Positions 51,193 to 62,825 are shown, numbered from the stretch's first letter. The stretch is DNA of 64,000 bases from Lysinibacillus sp. FSL M8-0337 (GCF_038593855.1 NZ_CP151996.1:806001-870000); one strand, 5' to 3'. The notes: generated from the sequence alone by a model not told the origin. Program-made: numbers and translations.

Positions 51193-51750
51193 TTAGTCGC
51201 GTTCGTATGGAACAGCGTCTGGAATTTCAGCAAATGGATTTTTTTCATTGATGCGATCATAAAACATAATGCCGTTTAAATGATCTAATTCATGCTGGAA
51301 GGCGATAGCTGGCAAGCCAGATAGACGCATTTTTTTCTCTTCGCCGTCGATTGTTTTAAATTTCACTGTTATACGTGCGTGACGTGGCACATAACCAGGA
51401 ACATTGCGATCAACAGATAAGCAACCTTCGCCAGTTGGCAAATAGGTATTTTCGACAGAGTGGCTAACAATTTTCGGATTGATTGCGATAAAGCTCAATT
51501 GTTCTCCTTTGTCATCTTTTAAGTGAAGGGCAAACATGCGATGTAGACTATTTACTTGGTTAGCAGCTAATCCAATCCCGCTGCGTAAATCATATTTATC
51601 GGCAATTTCAGGATCTTGGCTGTTAATTAAAAACTGTAGCATATCTGTAGCAAGCTGTTTTATTTCATCAGTTAAAGGGAATTGAACTTCCTCTGTTTTA
51701 GTGCGGAGTGTCGGATGGCCTTCGCGAATTATATCATCCATTAAAATCAT
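51193..51750 (-). CDS. def: Peptide deformylase
   Basis: 185 residues. All three metal motifs are intact: GIGLAANQVN (GxGxAAxQ), EGCLSV with the cysteine ligand, and QHELDHLNG with the HExxH-type HELDH. The enzyme removes the formyl group from nascent proteins. The N-terminus MILMDDIIREGHPTLRT matches the DefB/YkrB type (class with longer insertions). In B. subtilis ykrB also lies just upstream of pdhA, on the opposite side of a divergent gap, as here. Confidence 0.96.
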   Translation of the reverse strand: MILMDDIIREGHPTLRTKTEEVQFPLTDEIKQLATDMLQFLINSQDPEIADKYDLRSGIGLAANQVNSLHRMFALHLKDDKGEQLSFIAINPKIVSHSVENTYLPTGEGCLSVDRNVPGYVPRHARITVKFKTIDGEEKKMRLSGLPAIAFQHELDHLNGIMFYDRINEKNPFAEIPDAVPYERD

Positions 51751-52045
51751 GTGAGAATCTTCCTTTCAATCTTTGTATTACCTTATTTATAAGTATACAT
51801 CACGCATCAAAACATGCACATGAAAAAAGACTTTATTTGAATAAACTTAAAAAATTATTGTGTAGCTATTAGATTGCAGAAAACTGGGGTATTCTACTAT
51901 TGGTCATTATTTAGAGAAACGTAATGTTTGAGCGCTTAAAGAAAGTTGTTGTAATACAGTTTTATGTTATTAGTGATACAGTATAGGACAGTCGACTCTT
52001 AACGTTTTTGTAGAAAAATTCTTTGGTATAAGGCGTAATATATGA

Positions 52046-52074
52046 TTGACCGACTGTATTTTATTCAGTATACT
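52046..52074 (+). promoter_or_regulatory. Promoter of the pdh operon
   Basis: TTGACC (52046-52051), 17-bp spacer, TATACT (52069-52074). Leader of about 65 nt to pdhA. The 395-bp gap from def holds no gene; nothing else was recognised in it. Confidence 0.7.
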
Positions 52075-52142
52075 GAGTCCTAAGAATAAGTTGTACTAGT
52101 TTGAAAGTGATTTATTTTAATACAGTTGAAAGGGAGATGTGA

Positions 52143-53261
<1,119 letters not shown>

Positions 53262-53264
53262 GCT

Positions 53265-54242
53265 ATGGCACAAATGACGATGATTCAAGCAATTACAGAT
53301 GCGCTTCGCACAGAATTAAAGAATGATGAAAACGTTCTGTTATTCGGGGAAGATATAGGCGTCAACGGTGGGGTTTTCCGTGCAACTGAAGGCCTACAAA
53401 AAGAATTTGGTGTAGATCGTGTATTCGATACACCATTAGCAGAGTCAGGTATTGGTGGCTTAGCAATCGGTCTTTCGCTTCAAGGTTTCCGCCCAGTTCC
53501 AGAAATTCAGTTTTTCGGCTTCGTCTATGAAGTGATGGATTCAATCAGTGGACAATTAGCACGTTTAAGCTACCGTAGCGGTGGTGTATATAATGCACCT
53601 GTTACAATTCGTTCTCCATTCGGTGGCGGTGTGCATACACCAGAAATGCACTCAGATAGCTTAGAGAGTTTAATGACGGCACAGCCGGGCTTAACAGTCG
53701 TTGTACCATCAACACCTTACGATGCTAAAGGATTACTTATTTCTTCTATTCGCAATGACAATCCAGTCATTTTCTTAGAGCATTTAAAATTATATCGCTC
53801 ATTCCGTGAAGAAGTACCTGAGGAAGCATATGAAATTCCATTAGGTAAGGCAGATGTAAAACGTGAAGGTAAAGATTTAACAATTATTGCATATGGCTTA
53901 ATGGTACATGAAAGCTTAAAAGCAGCAGAAGAACTTGAAAAAGAAGGACATTCTGTAGAAGTTATTGATTTACGCACAATCCAACCAATTGATATTGAAA
54001 CAATCATTGCGTCAGTTGAGAAAACAGGCCGAGCAATCGTTGTTCAAGAAGCACAAAAACAAGCAGGTATTGCTGCGAATGTTGTCGCTGAAATTACAGA
54101 ACGAGCTATCTTGAGTTTAGAAGCACCAGTACTTCGAGTAGCAGCACCAGATACAGTGTACCCATTCCCACAAGCTGAAGGTGTTTGGTTACCGAACTAT
54201 AAAGATGTAATGGAAACAGCGAAAAAAGTTTTAACATTCTAA
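53265..54242 (+). CDS. pdhB: Pyruvate dehydrogenase E1 component, beta subunit
   Basis: 325 residues. Transketolase central domain with [17 protein letters not shown] and [16 protein letters not shown], and a transketolase C-terminal domain with [11 protein letters not shown]. Pairs with PdhA as the alpha2-beta2 E1. It begins 3 bp after the pdhA stop with AAGGAG inside the pdhA end. Confidence 0.97.
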   Translation: MAQMTMIQAITDALRTELKNDENVLLFGEDIGVNGGVFRATEGLQKEFGVDRVFDTPLAESGIGGLAIGLSLQGFRPVPEIQFFGFVYEVMDSISGQLARLSYRSGGVYNAPVTIRSPFGGGVHTPEMHSDSLESLMTAQPGLTVVVPSTPYDAKGLLISSIRNDNPVIFLEHLKLYRSFREEVPEEAYEIPLGKADVKREGKDLTIIAYGLMVHESLKAAEELEKEGHSVEVIDLRTIQPIDIETIIASVEKTGRAIVVQEAQKQAGIAANVVAEITERAILSLEAPVLRVAAPDTVYPFPQAEGVWLPNYKDVMETAKKVLTF

Positions 54243-54289
54243 TGTAGTTTGCATATTTGAAGAAAAGCAAAGAGAAAGGATGGGTACAC

Positions 54290-55633
54290 ATGGCATTTGA
54301 ATTCAGATTACCGGATATTGGCGAGGGTATTCACGAAGGCGAAATTGTAAAATGGTTCGTTAAAGCTGGGGATACTGTAAAAGAAGACGATATTCTTTGT
54401 GAAGTACAAAACGATAAAGCAGTTGTAGAAATTCCTTCACCAGTTGAAGGGAAAGTAGAGGAAATCTTAGTAGGGGAAGGTACAGTTGCTGTTGTTGGTG
54501 ATGTATTAATCCGTTTAGATGCTCCTGGCTACGAAGATTTAAAACTTAAAGGTGACGATCATGCAGAGGCGAAAACGGAGGCACAAGTTCAGTCCACGGC
54601 TGAAGCTGGTCAGGATGTCGCGAAAGCGCCTGCTAAGGAAGAAGCACCAAAAGCTCCAGCAACAGCGGAAGTAGCTGTAAAGCAAGAAACAGTAGATAGT
54701 ACAAAACGTATTATTGCAATGCCTTCTGTTCGCAAATTTGCAAGAGACAATGATGTAAATATTCATGAAGTGTCAGGTACTGGTAAAAACGGTCGCATTC
54801 TAAAGGAAGATATTGAGAATTTCTTAAACGGCGGTGGAGCAGTGCAAGCTGCAGAAGCACCAGTGGCAAATGAAGAAGCAGTTGCTCAGCAAGAAACTGC
54901 ACAAGTTGCGCCAGTTGTTCTTGAAGGCGACTTCCCAGAAACACGTGAAAAAATGTCTGGTATTCGTAAGGCGATTGCCAAGGCAATGGTTCACTCGAAA
55001 CAAACTGCGCCTCATGTTACACTAATGGACGAAGTTGATGTAACAGCTCTTGTAGCACATCGCAAAAAATTCAAAGATATTGCTGCTGAAAAAGGTGTAA
55101 AATTAACGTATTTACCGTACGTAGTAAAAGCGCTTATTTCAACATTGCGAGAATTCCCAGAATTTAACCGTTCTTTAGATGATGCAACACAAGAAATTAT
55201 TCAAAAGCACTACTACAATATCGGTATTGCAGCAGATACAGAAAAAGGTTTATTAGTTCCAGTTATTAAACATGCAGATCGCAAATCAGTATTTGCAGTT
55301 TCGAATGAAATTAATGACTTAGCGACAAAAGCGCGAGATGGTAAACTTGCTCCGCATGAAATGAAGGGCGCTTCCATGTCTATCACGAATATCGGTTCTG
55401 CAGGTGGTCAATGGTTTACGCCAGTAATTAACCACCCTGAAGTAGCGATTTTAGGTATTGGTCGAATTTCTGAAAAACCTGTAATAAAAAATGGTGAAAT
55501 TGTAGCTGCACCTGTGTTAGCATTATCATTGAGCTTTGATCATCGCATGATCGATGGAGCCACTGCACAAAATGCTTTAAATCACTTAAAGCGTTTGTTA
55601 AGTGAGCCAGAATTATTATTAATGGAGGCGTAA
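54290..55633 (+). CDS. pdhC: Dihydrolipoamide acetyltransferase (PDH E2)
   Basis: 447 residues. One lipoyl domain (2-76) with the lipoylated lysine in [10 protein letters not shown], an Ala/Glu-rich linker, an E1/E3-binding domain (about 143-180, [13 protein letters not shown]), a second linker, and the catalytic domain (about 215-447) with the active-site [11 protein letters not shown] 54290 is preceded by GAAAGGA; the longer reading from 54257 is not preferred. It forms the core of the complex. Confidence 0.97.
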   Translation: MAFEFRLPDIGEGIHEGEIVKWFVKAGDTVKEDDILCEVQNDKAVVEIPSPVEGKVEEILVGEGTVAVVGDVLIRLDAPGYEDLKLKGDDHAEAKTEAQVQSTAEAGQDVAKAPAKEEAPKAPATAEVAVKQETVDSTKRIIAMPSVRKFARDNDVNIHEVSGTGKNGRILKEDIENFLNGGGAVQAAEAPVANEEAVAQQETAQVAPVVLEGDFPETREKMSGIRKAIAKAMVHSKQTAPHVTLMDEVDVTALVAHRKKFKDIAAEKGVKLTYLPYVVKALISTLREFPEFNRSLDDATQEIIQKHYYNIGIAADTEKGLLVPVIKHADRKSVFAVSNEINDLATKARDGKLAPHEMKGASMSITNIGSAGGQWFTPVINHPEVAILGIGRISEKPVIKNGEIVAAPVLALSLSFDHRMIDGATAQNALNHLKRLLSEPELLLMEA

Positions 55634-55638
55634 CAAAA

Positions 55639-57054
55639 ATGGTAGTAGGAGATTTCCCAATCGAAACAGATACTCTTGTCATTGGTTCAGGTCCTGGAGG
55701 ATATGTAGCAGCAATTCGTGCAGCTCAAACTGGCCAAAAAGTAACAATCGTTGAAAAAAATGTACTTGGTGGTGTGTGCTTAAACGTAGGTTGTATTCCA
55801 TCAAAAGCATTAATTTCAGTGGGTCACCGCTTTGAGCATGCTAAACATTCAGATGACATGGGTATCATCGCTTCTGATGTGAAATTAGACTTTTCAAAAG
55901 CGCAAGCTTTTAAAGACAGCGTTGTTAAAAAATTAACTGGCGGTGTTGAAGGCTTACTTAAAGGTAATAAAGTTGAAATTGTACAAGGTGAAGCGTATTT
56001 CGTTGACGCTCATTCAGTGCGTATCATCAATGGTGAATCTGCTCAAACATATACATTTAACAATGTTATTATCGCAACAGGTTCTCGTCCAGTTGAAATT
56101 CCAACGTTTAAATTCTCTGAGCGTGTACTAAACTCTACTGGCGCACTTTCTTTACAAGAAGTACCTAGTAAATTAGTTGTAATCGGTGGAGGTTACATCG
56201 GAACAGAGCTAGGCTCAGCTTATGCAAACCTAGGCGCACAAGTTACAATTATCGAAGGTGGCAAAGATATTCTTGCTGGTTTCGAAAAACAAATGACACA
56301 AATCGTGAAAAAAGGCCTTAAAAAGAAAGGCGTTGAAATTGAAGTAAACGCATCTGCTAAAGGCGTTGAAGAAACAGAAAACGGCGTAGTTGTTACGTAT
56401 GAAGTTGGCGGAGAAGAGAAAAAAGTCGAAGCTGATTATGTATTAGTAACTGTAGGTCGTCGTCCAAATACAGATGAAATGGGTCTTGAAGGTGTTGGCA
56501 TTGAATTCGGTGAACGTGGCCTTATTAAAGTTGACAAACAATGCCGTACAAACATTCCAAACATCTATGCAATTGGTGATATCGTAGCGGGTCCACAGCT
56601 TGCACACAAAGCTTCTTATGAAGGTAAAGTGGCTGCTGAAGCAATCGCTGGCGAGAAATCAATCGTAGATTATTTAGCTGTTCCTGCTGTATGCTTCACT
56701 GATCCAGAAATGGCAACAGTTGGTTACAACGAAGATCAAGCAAAAGCTGAAGGTATTGAATATACTGCAGCGAAATTCCCATTCGCAGCAAATGGCCGTG
56801 CGCTTGCATTAAACCAAACAGAAGGTTTCGTGAAACTAGTTGCGCGTAAAGAAGATGGCTTATTAATTGGTGCTCAAATCGTAGGTGCTGGTGCATCTGA
56901 TATGATCGCTGAAATGGGCTTAGCTATCGAAGGCGGTATGACTGCTGAAGATATCGCGTTAACAATTCATGCTCACCCAACATTAGGTGAAATTACAATG
57001 GAAGCTGCTGAAGTATTACTAGGCAACCCAATCCATATTGTAGCGAAAAAATAA
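55639..57054 (+). CDS. pdhD: Dihydrolipoamide dehydrogenase (PDH E3)
   Basis: 471 residues. FAD motif [15 protein letters not shown], redox disulfide [16 protein letters not shown] motif [17 protein letters not shown], the second FAD strand [17 protein letters not shown], and the active-site HAHPTLGE near the end. It reoxidises the lipoyl group of PdhC. It starts 5 bp after pdhC with GGAGG ahead of the stop. Ends the operon before a strong terminator. Confidence 0.97.
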   Translation: MVVGDFPIETDTLVIGSGPGGYVAAIRAAQTGQKVTIVEKNVLGGVCLNVGCIPSKALISVGHRFEHAKHSDDMGIIASDVKLDFSKAQAFKDSVVKKLTGGVEGLLKGNKVEIVQGEAYFVDAHSVRIINGESAQTYTFNNVIIATGSRPVEIPTFKFSERVLNSTGALSLQEVPSKLVVIGGGYIGTELGSAYANLGAQVTIIEGGKDILAGFEKQMTQIVKKGLKKKGVEIEVNASAKGVEETENGVVVTYEVGGEEKKVEADYVLVTVGRRPNTDEMGLEGVGIEFGERGLIKVDKQCRTNIPNIYAIGDIVAGPQLAHKASYEGKVAAEAIAGEKSIVDYLAVPAVCFTDPEMATVGYNEDQAKAEGIEYTAAKFPFAANGRALALNQTEGFVKLVARKEDGLLIGAQIVGAGASDMIAEMGLAIEGGMTAEDIALTIHAHPTLGEITMEAAEVLLGNPIHIVAKK

Positions 57055-57064
57055 TTGAACATAT

Positions 57065-57106
57065 AAAACGACTATAAAGCATATTCGCTTTATAGTCGTT
57101 TTTTTG
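57065..57106 (+). terminator. Terminator of the pdh operon
   Basis: Perfect 16-bp stem AAAACGACTATAAAGC/GCTTTATAGTCGTTTT, 6-nt loop, long T-run. Confidence 0.9.
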
Positions 57107-57175
57107 TATAATTTTACTAACTTTGATACAGTAAAACTAGTAAATAACTATTTGAAAACATAGAGGTGGGGCGAA

Positions 57176-57958
57176 ATGGAATTAGGCTTAAAGGGAAAAG
57201 TAGCAATTATTACTGGTTCAAGTAAAGGGATTGGTTATTATACGGCGATGCAGCTAGTAAAAGAAGGTGCAAAGGTAGTAATTAGTGCACGTGGTGAAAA
57301 ACAGCTACAGGTGGCCGCTGGATGCATTAAAAATGAAACGGGCGAGGAAGTCTTAATTGTACCGACGGATATTACGAAGGAAAAAGACTGTAAGAGGCTT
57401 ATAGAACGTACTGTGGAGCATTATGGACGCGTAGATATTGTTATTAATAACGCAGGCACAGCGTCAGCTAATCCGTTTGAAACGGTCAGCAGTGAAGTGT
57501 GGCAAGCTGATATCGATTTAAAAGTGTTTGGTGCTATCAATTGCTCAAAATATGCTGTGCCTTATATGCGAAAGGTAGGCGGCGGTGCGATTGTGAATGT
57601 GACGGCAGTAATGGCTAAAACGCCTCCTGCAAGTTCTCTTCCTACTACTGTTAGTCGAGCAGCTGGACTCGCTTTAACGAAGGCCATGAGCAAAGATTTA
57701 GGAAAAGATAATATTCGTGTGAATTCAGTGTGTATTGGTTTAATTCGAAGTGATCAAATTGAGAAGTTATGGAAAAAAGAAGCACAAGATCTTTCGTGGG
57801 ATGACTACTCTCGTAAAGTTGGTCAATCTATTCCACTAGGTCGTGTAGGAGAAACGCAAGAAGCAGCTAATGTCATTACTTTCTTAGTGTCAGATGCAGC
57901 AAGTTATGTAACAGGGACAGCTGTTAATATTGACGGTGGTTCAGGGCACGCTTTATAG
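57176..57958 (+). CDS. SDR-family protein lacking the canonical catalytic Tyr and Lys
   Basis: 260 residues. The cofactor loop TGSSKGIG (13-20), NNAG and the C-terminal DGGSG are normal for a classical short-chain dehydrogenase, but the active site where Y-x-x-x-K is expected reads PTTVSRAAG: Thr replaces Tyr and Arg replaces Lys, and the usual catalytic Ser position is in NVTAV. NADP(H) binding is probably kept while classical dehydrogenase chemistry is doubtful. It could be a divergent reductase with other residues or a binding protein. It stands alone after pdhD with AGGTGGGG before the ATG. Confidence 0.85.
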   Translation: MELGLKGKVAIITGSSKGIGYYTAMQLVKEGAKVVISARGEKQLQVAAGCIKNETGEEVLIVPTDITKEKDCKRLIERTVEHYGRVDIVINNAGTASANPFETVSSEVWQADIDLKVFGAINCSKYAVPYMRKVGGGAIVNVTAVMAKTPPASSLPTTVSRAAGLALTKAMSKDLGKDNIRVNSVCIGLIRSDQIEKLWKKEAQDLSWDDYSRKVGQSIPLGRVGETQEAANVITFLVSDAASYVTGTAVNIDGGSGHAL

Positions 57959-58058
57959 GGAGCGACAAGTTTTTAGCTCTGTTAAGTCCATTTTACTCAA
58001 CTACTTTCAATGGCGTAAATATAGAAAAAATGCGCATTTGAGCGGATTTTGTACACAA

Positions 58059-58094
58059 AGGAGCAACTCATTTTGTTTTTGGGTTGACTCTTTT
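58059..58094 (+). terminator. Weak terminator before cidA
   Basis: AAGGAGCAAC pairs with GTTGACTCTT with one bulge; TTTTTT follows. It probably ends the SDR transcript. Confidence 0.55.
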
Positions 58095-58176
58095 TTCTAT
58101 TGTTTTTCTAAAATTATAATAGACAGAAAATTCCTTCAGTTGTAGAATAAGCGTAACAGGGGGGAACGGTGGCGAA

Positions 58177-58620
58177 ATGATGAACGAAAATTTTACTATG
58201 ATATTAATGCGAGTTGTTCGTATTATTGTCCAAATTGGCATACTTAATATTTTTTATTATATCGGTGTGGGCATTGTGTCTTACTTACACATTCCGCTTC
58301 CAGGAAGTGTAATTGGCTTACTGTTATTAGCACTTGCACTTAATTTTAAACTAATGAAAGTAGAATACATCCAAGATGGTGCTGGCTTTTTAATTGGCGT
58401 TTTAACATTGTTCTTTATTCCAGCAACAGTTGGTATTATTGATTATCCAGAATTGATGTCAACAACTGGTCTGTTGATTATTTTAGCAGTTATTGCGAGT
58501 ACATTAATTGCTATTTATGTAACGGGAATACTAACCCAACTAATTGAAAAAAGAGAAGTAACAAAGAAAGAACAAGCAGTAACTATTGAAGAAGGGAAGG
58601 GAGAATTATCTGTTGATTGA
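58177..58620 (+). CDS. cidA: CidA/LrgA holin-like membrane protein
   Basis: 147 residues with four hydrophobic helices. IGVGIVSYLHIPLPGSVIGLLLL is split by the family hallmark P-L-P-G-S-V-I-G, and FFIPATVGIIDYPEL completes the CidA/LrgA pattern. The tail is charged. CidA/LrgA proteins oligomerise in the membrane and influence murein hydrolase activity, overflow acetate/pyruvate metabolism and lysis. It overlaps the partner gene by 8 bp. CidA and LrgA cannot be told apart from sequence; no LytSR genes are adjacent. Location 1 kb after the pyruvate dehydrogenase operon fits a pyruvate-related role (inference). Confidence 0.88.
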   Translation: MMNENFTMILMRVVRIIVQIGILNIFYYIGVGIVSYLHIPLPGSVIGLLLLALALNFKLMKVEYIQDGAGFLIGVLTLFFIPATVGIIDYPELMSTTGLLIILAVIASTLIAIYVTGILTQLIEKREVTKKEQAVTIEEGKGELSVD

Positions 58621-59290
58621 ACTTATTGTTGTACTTGGTACGATTGGACTGTTTATATTATTTACAAAGCTGTATCAACGGTTTCCCCATCCATTAATAA
58701 TTCCATTAGTGACGACAACTATTGTCAGTGCAGCTATCTTACTTGTTTTTAATATTCCATATTCAACCTATATGGTAGGAGGAGAATGGCTACAAAAAAT
58801 GTTGGGGCCGGCTGTTGTTGCCCTTGCTTACCCGCTTTATAATCAGAGAGCCATTATTATGAAATATAAAGTCTCTATTTTATCCGGTATCATATTAGCG
58901 ATGATAACTGGATTAGTAACCATTTTTGTTATGCTAAAATGGATCGGTGTTAAAGAAAGTTGGATGCTGACGGCGTTACCTAAATCTTTAACAACGCCTG
59001 TTGGTATGCAGGTAAGTGAAACAATTGGCGGAATTCCTCCTTTAACGGCAGTTTTTGTTATGATTGCAGGTTTTGTTGGCGCTATTATTGGACCATTCGT
59101 ATTCAAATTTGGAAAGATTGATTCTGCTGTCAGTAGAGGTGTAGCAGTAGGAAGTGCCTCGCACGGTGTAGGGCTTGTAAAACTAAGAGAGTATGGTGAG
59201 CAAGAATTATCGGTTGGTTCGCTTTCTATGGGGTTAACAGCGATTATAGGAGCTTTTCTCTGTCCGCTCTTTGTCTATCTATTTTTATAA
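58613..59290 (+). CDS. cidB: CidB/LrgB antiholin-like membrane protein
   Basis: 225 residues from a TTG start that overlaps the cidA stop (GGGAAGGGAG is 9 nt upstream). About 6-7 helices; hallmarks are the LPKSLTTPVGMQVSE segment, AGFVGAIIGPFVFKFG and VAVGSASHGVGLVKLRE. Works as the partner of the upstream gene product; LrgAB-type pairs have been shown to import pyruvate in some Firmicutes. A start at 58586 would put an N-terminus within cidA and is not preferred. Confidence 0.9.
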   Translation: MIELIVVLGTIGLFILFTKLYQRFPHPLIIPLVTTTIVSAAILLVFNIPYSTYMVGGEWLQKMLGPAVVALAYPLYNQRAIIMKYKVSILSGIILAMITGLVTIFVMLKWIGVKESWMLTALPKSLTTPVGMQVSETIGGIPPLTAVFVMIAGFVGAIIGPFVFKFGKIDSAVSRGVAVGSASHGVGLVKLREYGEQELSVGSLSMGLTAIIGAFLCPLFVYLFL

Positions 59291-59297
59291 AAGAAAG

Positions 59298-59331
59298 CCC
59301 TTTACAAGGCATAATGGGCTTGTAAAGGGTG
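59298..59331 (+). terminator. Hairpin after cidB
   Basis: CCCTTTACAAG/CTTGTAAAGGG stem with a ~10-nt loop; the following T-run is poor, so it may protect the 3' end or act weakly. Confidence 0.6.
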
Positions 59332-59359
59332 CTAGCATTTTCGCTTGACACAAGCATAG

Positions 59360-59956
59360 TTAACTTTTTTCAATGATTAATTGAATGGTATGTGCAAGTC
59401 CTGTGTGTAGAGTACCTTCATGACGTATTTGTTCACCGGTAAAGAAATGAATAATTTTATAGGGCTGACACCACGTAAGCACAGATGCTGGATTATATAG
59501 GAAATTCATATTTTGTGGACCGCCTGTTGCATAGGACAATTGAGACGTGGAATATAATTCCATCATAATACGACCGCCGGGTTTAACCGAATTGACGATG
59601 CGTTGAAAAACGGCATGTTGCTGTTCTGCGGGAAAATGACCAAATACCATCACGGCAGCGTCAAATGTTTCTACTGGTAGTTCATCTTGCAGTAAATCTT
59701 GCAGTTGTGTGTTGACAGTAACGCCATGTTTTTTTGATAACTGTGCTGTTTTTTCAAGACCGCTTTTTGCATAATCAAAAGCCGTTACCACATGCCCTTT
59801 AGAAGCTAAATAAACGGCATTTCTACCTTCTCCTTCAGCATATGCGGCAACATTAACATACCCCTCTAAAAAATCTACATAGTTTTCTATAAACGCATTT
59901 GGCTGTTCGCCATAGACGTATTCAATTGTGTTAAATCGTTCATCCCATGTATTCAT
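59360..59956 (-). CDS. SAM-dependent methyltransferase (class I, TehB-like)
   Basis: 198 residues. The SAM-binding strand is YVNVAAYAEGEGRNAVYLA with an E-G-E-G-R-N variant of motif I, then VTAFDYAKSGLEK and AAVMVFGHFP; the pattern resembles TehB/thiopurine-type methyltransferases. ATG 59956 has GGGAG ahead; the longer frame to 60001 is not needed. The substrate is unknown. It converges with the cid genes. Confidence 0.85.
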   Translation of the reverse strand: MNTWDERFNTIEYVYGEQPNAFIENYVDFLEGYVNVAAYAEGEGRNAVYLASKGHVVTAFDYAKSGLEKTAQLSKKHGVTVNTQLQDLLQDELPVETFDAAVMVFGHFPAEQQHAVFQRIVNSVKPGGRIMMELYSTSQLSYATGGPQNMNFLYNPASVLTWCQPYKIIHFFTGEQIRHEGTLHTGLAHTIQLIIEKS

Positions 59957-60187
59957 ACAATTCACTCCCTTTATAAATATTGTAAGTAAAGGACAGCACA
60001 TAAGCTATTTTTTTGCTTTATACAATTATTAATACAATTTTTTTCAATTTGATGAAAGTAGTGCAATAGAATTTAACTAATAGAATGAAAGAGTGTAAAT
60101 ATAGGGATAGAAAAAGAGTGGGGATTTTAGGTTTATAAAATAAAGGTATTTTATGCAAGTATGCTTACAGCTGTATGATTCAACTAT

Positions 60188-60223
60188 AAAAAGCCACCCC
60201 TTCTAAAATGAAGAGGTAGCTTT
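60188..60223 (-). terminator. Terminator of speA
   Basis: 14-bp imperfect stem (two G-U) with a 6-nt loop; on the minus strand TTTTT follows. Ends 6 bp past the speA stop. Confidence 0.75.
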
Positions 60224-60228
60224 GTTTT

Positions 60229-61698
60229 TTAAATAATTGCTCTGCGTTCTTTAATAACACGAATTGTTTGTAATGTTGTATCTTCGGGTCCTTGAACTGG
60301 TAAACCAGCTTCAATATTCATTTGAATATAACGAATATTTTCTTGTGTAATTATTTCCCCGGGAATAAAAATAGGTATTCCAGGTGGGTAGACCATAATA
60401 AATTCAGCGCAAATACAATTGTCTGCTTCTGCAAGAGGGACTACTTCTGTATCTGCATAAAAAGCATCACGAGGTGACATTGCAAGTGCTGGAATTTCAG
60501 GTACATTGACAACTGTTTCAGTAACAGCAGCTTCTGAATCAAAAGCTTTTGACATACGGCTTAAAGCATTGATAAGAAGATTAATCTCCTTTTTTGTATC
60601 TGCTAATGTCACTAAGCATAAAATATTGTATAAGTCTGATAACTCTACTTCAATATTGGCATTGTGACGAAGCCATTCCTCGGCTTGGTGCCCGGATATA
60701 CCTAAATCTTTTACACTAATTAACAGTTTTAGTGGATCCATATCGTATGTTGCGGACGAGTGAAGCTTTTCCTTACCTGCACATTTTAAATGTGGAATTT
60801 GGTTAATGCGTTTACGCGCATCTTTTGCTAAACGTAGTGCATCCCCAATTAAATCATAGCCATGAATTGCAAGCTGACGACGAGCTGTGTCGAGCGATGC
60901 CAGTAATGGATAGGATGTGGATGTTGTTGTCAGCATAGAAAAGACTGCTTGTACGCGCTTAGCAGAAACTAGTCCTTCACGTACATTTAAAATTGAAGTT
61001 TGCGTCATGGAACCGCCAAGCTTATGTACGCTTGTTGCAGCCATATCCGCGCCTGCTTCCATTGCTGAGTATGGTAGCTCGTCATGGAATTTAATGTGCA
61101 CGCCATGTGCTTCATCGACAACGACTGGAATATTACGGCGATGGACAATTTCGACAATGCGTTTTAAATCCGCAGAGAAGCCGTAATAAGTTGGATTAAT
61201 AACAAGGACAGCTTTTGCGTCCGGATAAGCATTTAAAGCCTTTTCTACAGCTTCCGCCGAAATACCATGAGAAATACCATATTCACTATCTACTTCAGGA
61301 TGAATAAAAATAGGAATTGCACCAGCGAAAACAATCGCTGACATAATGGATTTATGAACATTCCGTGGTACTAGAATCTTATCACCTGGACCGACGACGG
61401 TCAGTATCATCGTCATAATGGCGCCACTAGTACCTTGAACGGAAAAGAATGTATGATCAGCACCAAAGGCTTCTGCTGCCAGTGCTTGCGCATCCTTGAT
61501 AGCACCTTTTGGTGAATGTAAATCGTCTAGTGGAGCAATGTTGATTAAATCAATTGATAAAACGTTGTCGCCGACGAATTCTCGGAAAGCAGGATCCATA
61601 CCGTGCCCTTTCTTATGGCCTGGAATATGGAACTGAATTGGATGTCTGTTCCGATGTTTTAGTAATACGTCGAACAATGGAGTCTCTAATTGTGACAA
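60229..61698 (-). CDS. speA: Arginine decarboxylase (SpeA, Orn/Lys/Arg decarboxylase class I fold)
   Basis: 489 residues. The start (M)SQLETPLFDVLLKH, then QFHIPGHKKGHGMDP, matches B. subtilis SpeA; the PLP lysine lies in SVHKLGGSMTQTS and VVDEAHGVH holds the PLP-pyridine Asp. The enzyme makes agmatine, first step of the bacterial putrescine/spermidine route. The GTG at 61710 touches its own GAGG, whereas the TTG at 61698 lies 7 nt from GAGGTGG and gives the family N-terminus, so TTG is chosen. AgmatinaseSpeB and spermidine synthase genes are not in the window; the polyamine importer potABCD is at 26-30 kb. Confidence 0.93.
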   Translation of the reverse strand: MSQLETPLFDVLLKHRNRHPIQFHIPGHKKGHGMDPAFREFVGDNVLSIDLINIAPLDDLHSPKGAIKDAQALAAEAFGADHTFFSVQGTSGAIMTMILTVVGPGDKILVPRNVHKSIMSAIVFAGAIPIFIHPEVDSEYGISHGISAEAVEKALNAYPDAKAVLVINPTYYGFSADLKRIVEIVHRRNIPVVVDEAHGVHIKFHDELPYSAMEAGADMAATSVHKLGGSMTQTSILNVREGLVSAKRVQAVFSMLTTTSTSYPLLASLDTARRQLAIHGYDLIGDALRLAKDARKRINQIPHLKCAGKEKLHSSATYDMDPLKLLISVKDLGISGHQAEEWLRHNANIEVELSDLYNILCLVTLADTKKEINLLINALSRMSKAFDSEAAVTETVVNVPEIPALAMSPRDAFYADTEVVPLAEADNCICAEFIMVYPPGIPIFIPGEIITQENIRYIQMNIEAGLPVQGPEDTTLQTIRVIKERRAII

Positions 61699-61844
61699 CG
61701 CAGGTACCACCTCACTTTTATAATATCTAAGAAAACAAATGAATTATAGCACCTAACGACATGAAAAAATAGACTTTAATTAAAAAAATAAAAGGATTTT
61801 TTCGTGATTACGAGAAGATAGTATGGAACGAAAGGAGAGATTCG

Positions 61845-62804
61845 ATGAACTGGGAGACACGTATTACCGAACTATTGAAGATTAAATATCCAATTATTCA
61901 GGGGGGATTAGCTTATTTAGCATATGCTGATTTAGCAGCAGCTGTGTCAAATGCTGGCGGTTTAGGGCAAATAACGGCGATGAGTTTACGCGACCCAGAC
62001 TTATTACGTGCGGAAATTCAAAAGCTAAGAACATTAACAGATAAGCCGTTTGGTGTAAACTTTGCTATTGGGATGCATGGCACAGGCTATGAAGATATGG
62101 TGCGAGTGGCTGTTGAAGAACATGTACCTGTTGTCACAATGACGGGCGGTAATCCCGCACCGATTTTTGATTTACTTGCAGGAACTGGCATTAAAAAGTT
62201 AGTGCTGGTTGCAGCCCGTAGACAGGCTCAGAAAGCTGAAGAACTAGGGGCAGATGCCGTAATGGTTGTTGGACAAGAAGGTGGTGGCCATCTTGGGCGT
62301 GATGACGTTGGGACAATGGTGCTCGTACCTCAAGTGGTGGATAGTGTGAAAATTCCTGTGATTGCGTCTGGTGGTATTGGTGATGGTCGCGGTTGGATGG
62401 CCGCACATGCACTTGGTGCAGAGGGCATTGAAATGGGCACGCGCTTTATTGCGACGAAGGAATGTGTGGATGCCTCACAAGCTTATAAAGACGCATTACT
62501 CGCGAGCTCTGAGGCAGATACAACGGTGATTAAACGATCTATTGGGGCGCCTGCACGCGCGTTACGGAGTGACTTCACAGCAAAAATTTTAGAAATAGAG
62601 CGTGAAACACCTACTTATGAGGCTTTAAAAGACTATATTAGTGGCAGTGCCAATAAACGTTTTATTTACGATGGAGAAAAGGATGCTGGCATTGGTTGGG
62701 CAGGACAAGTGACTGGCATGATCCATGATATTCCAACAGTGGACGAGCTAATTACAAGAATGGTTGCAGAAGCGGAAAGTATCCGGGTAAAATGGGGACA
62801 CTAA
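61845..62804 (+). CDS. FMN-dependent nitronate monooxygenase/enoyl-reductase-like protein (YrpB type)
   Basis: 319 residues, TIM barrel of the 2-nitropropane dioxygenase family. YPIIQGGLAY at the N-terminus, FGVNFAIG, VGQEGGGHLGRDD and ASGGIGDGRGWMAAHALGA are the FMN-binding loops. Members oxidise nitronates (class I/II) or act as FabK enoyl-ACP reductases; the GHLGRDD segment is common to both. The physiological substrate is uncertain. AAAGGAGAG precedes the ATG; gene divergent from speA. Confidence 0.87.
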   Translation: MNWETRITELLKIKYPIIQGGLAYLAYADLAAAVSNAGGLGQITAMSLRDPDLLRAEIQKLRTLTDKPFGVNFAIGMHGTGYEDMVRVAVEEHVPVVTMTGGNPAPIFDLLAGTGIKKLVLVAARRQAQKAEELGADAVMVVGQEGGGHLGRDDVGTMVLVPQVVDSVKIPVIASGGIGDGRGWMAAHALGAEGIEMGTRFIATKECVDASQAYKDALLASSEADTTVIKRSIGAPARALRSDFTAKILEIERETPTYEALKDYISGSANKRFIYDGEKDAGIGWAGQVTGMIHDIPTVDELITRMVAEAESIRVKWGH

Positions 62805-62825
62805 TGTAAAGGTGGTTAAGTCCAA

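Noticed and set aside
57930..58145. 71-codon frame after the SDR gene
   Set aside because: Starts inside the SDR gene and runs through a terminator; composition not protein-like.
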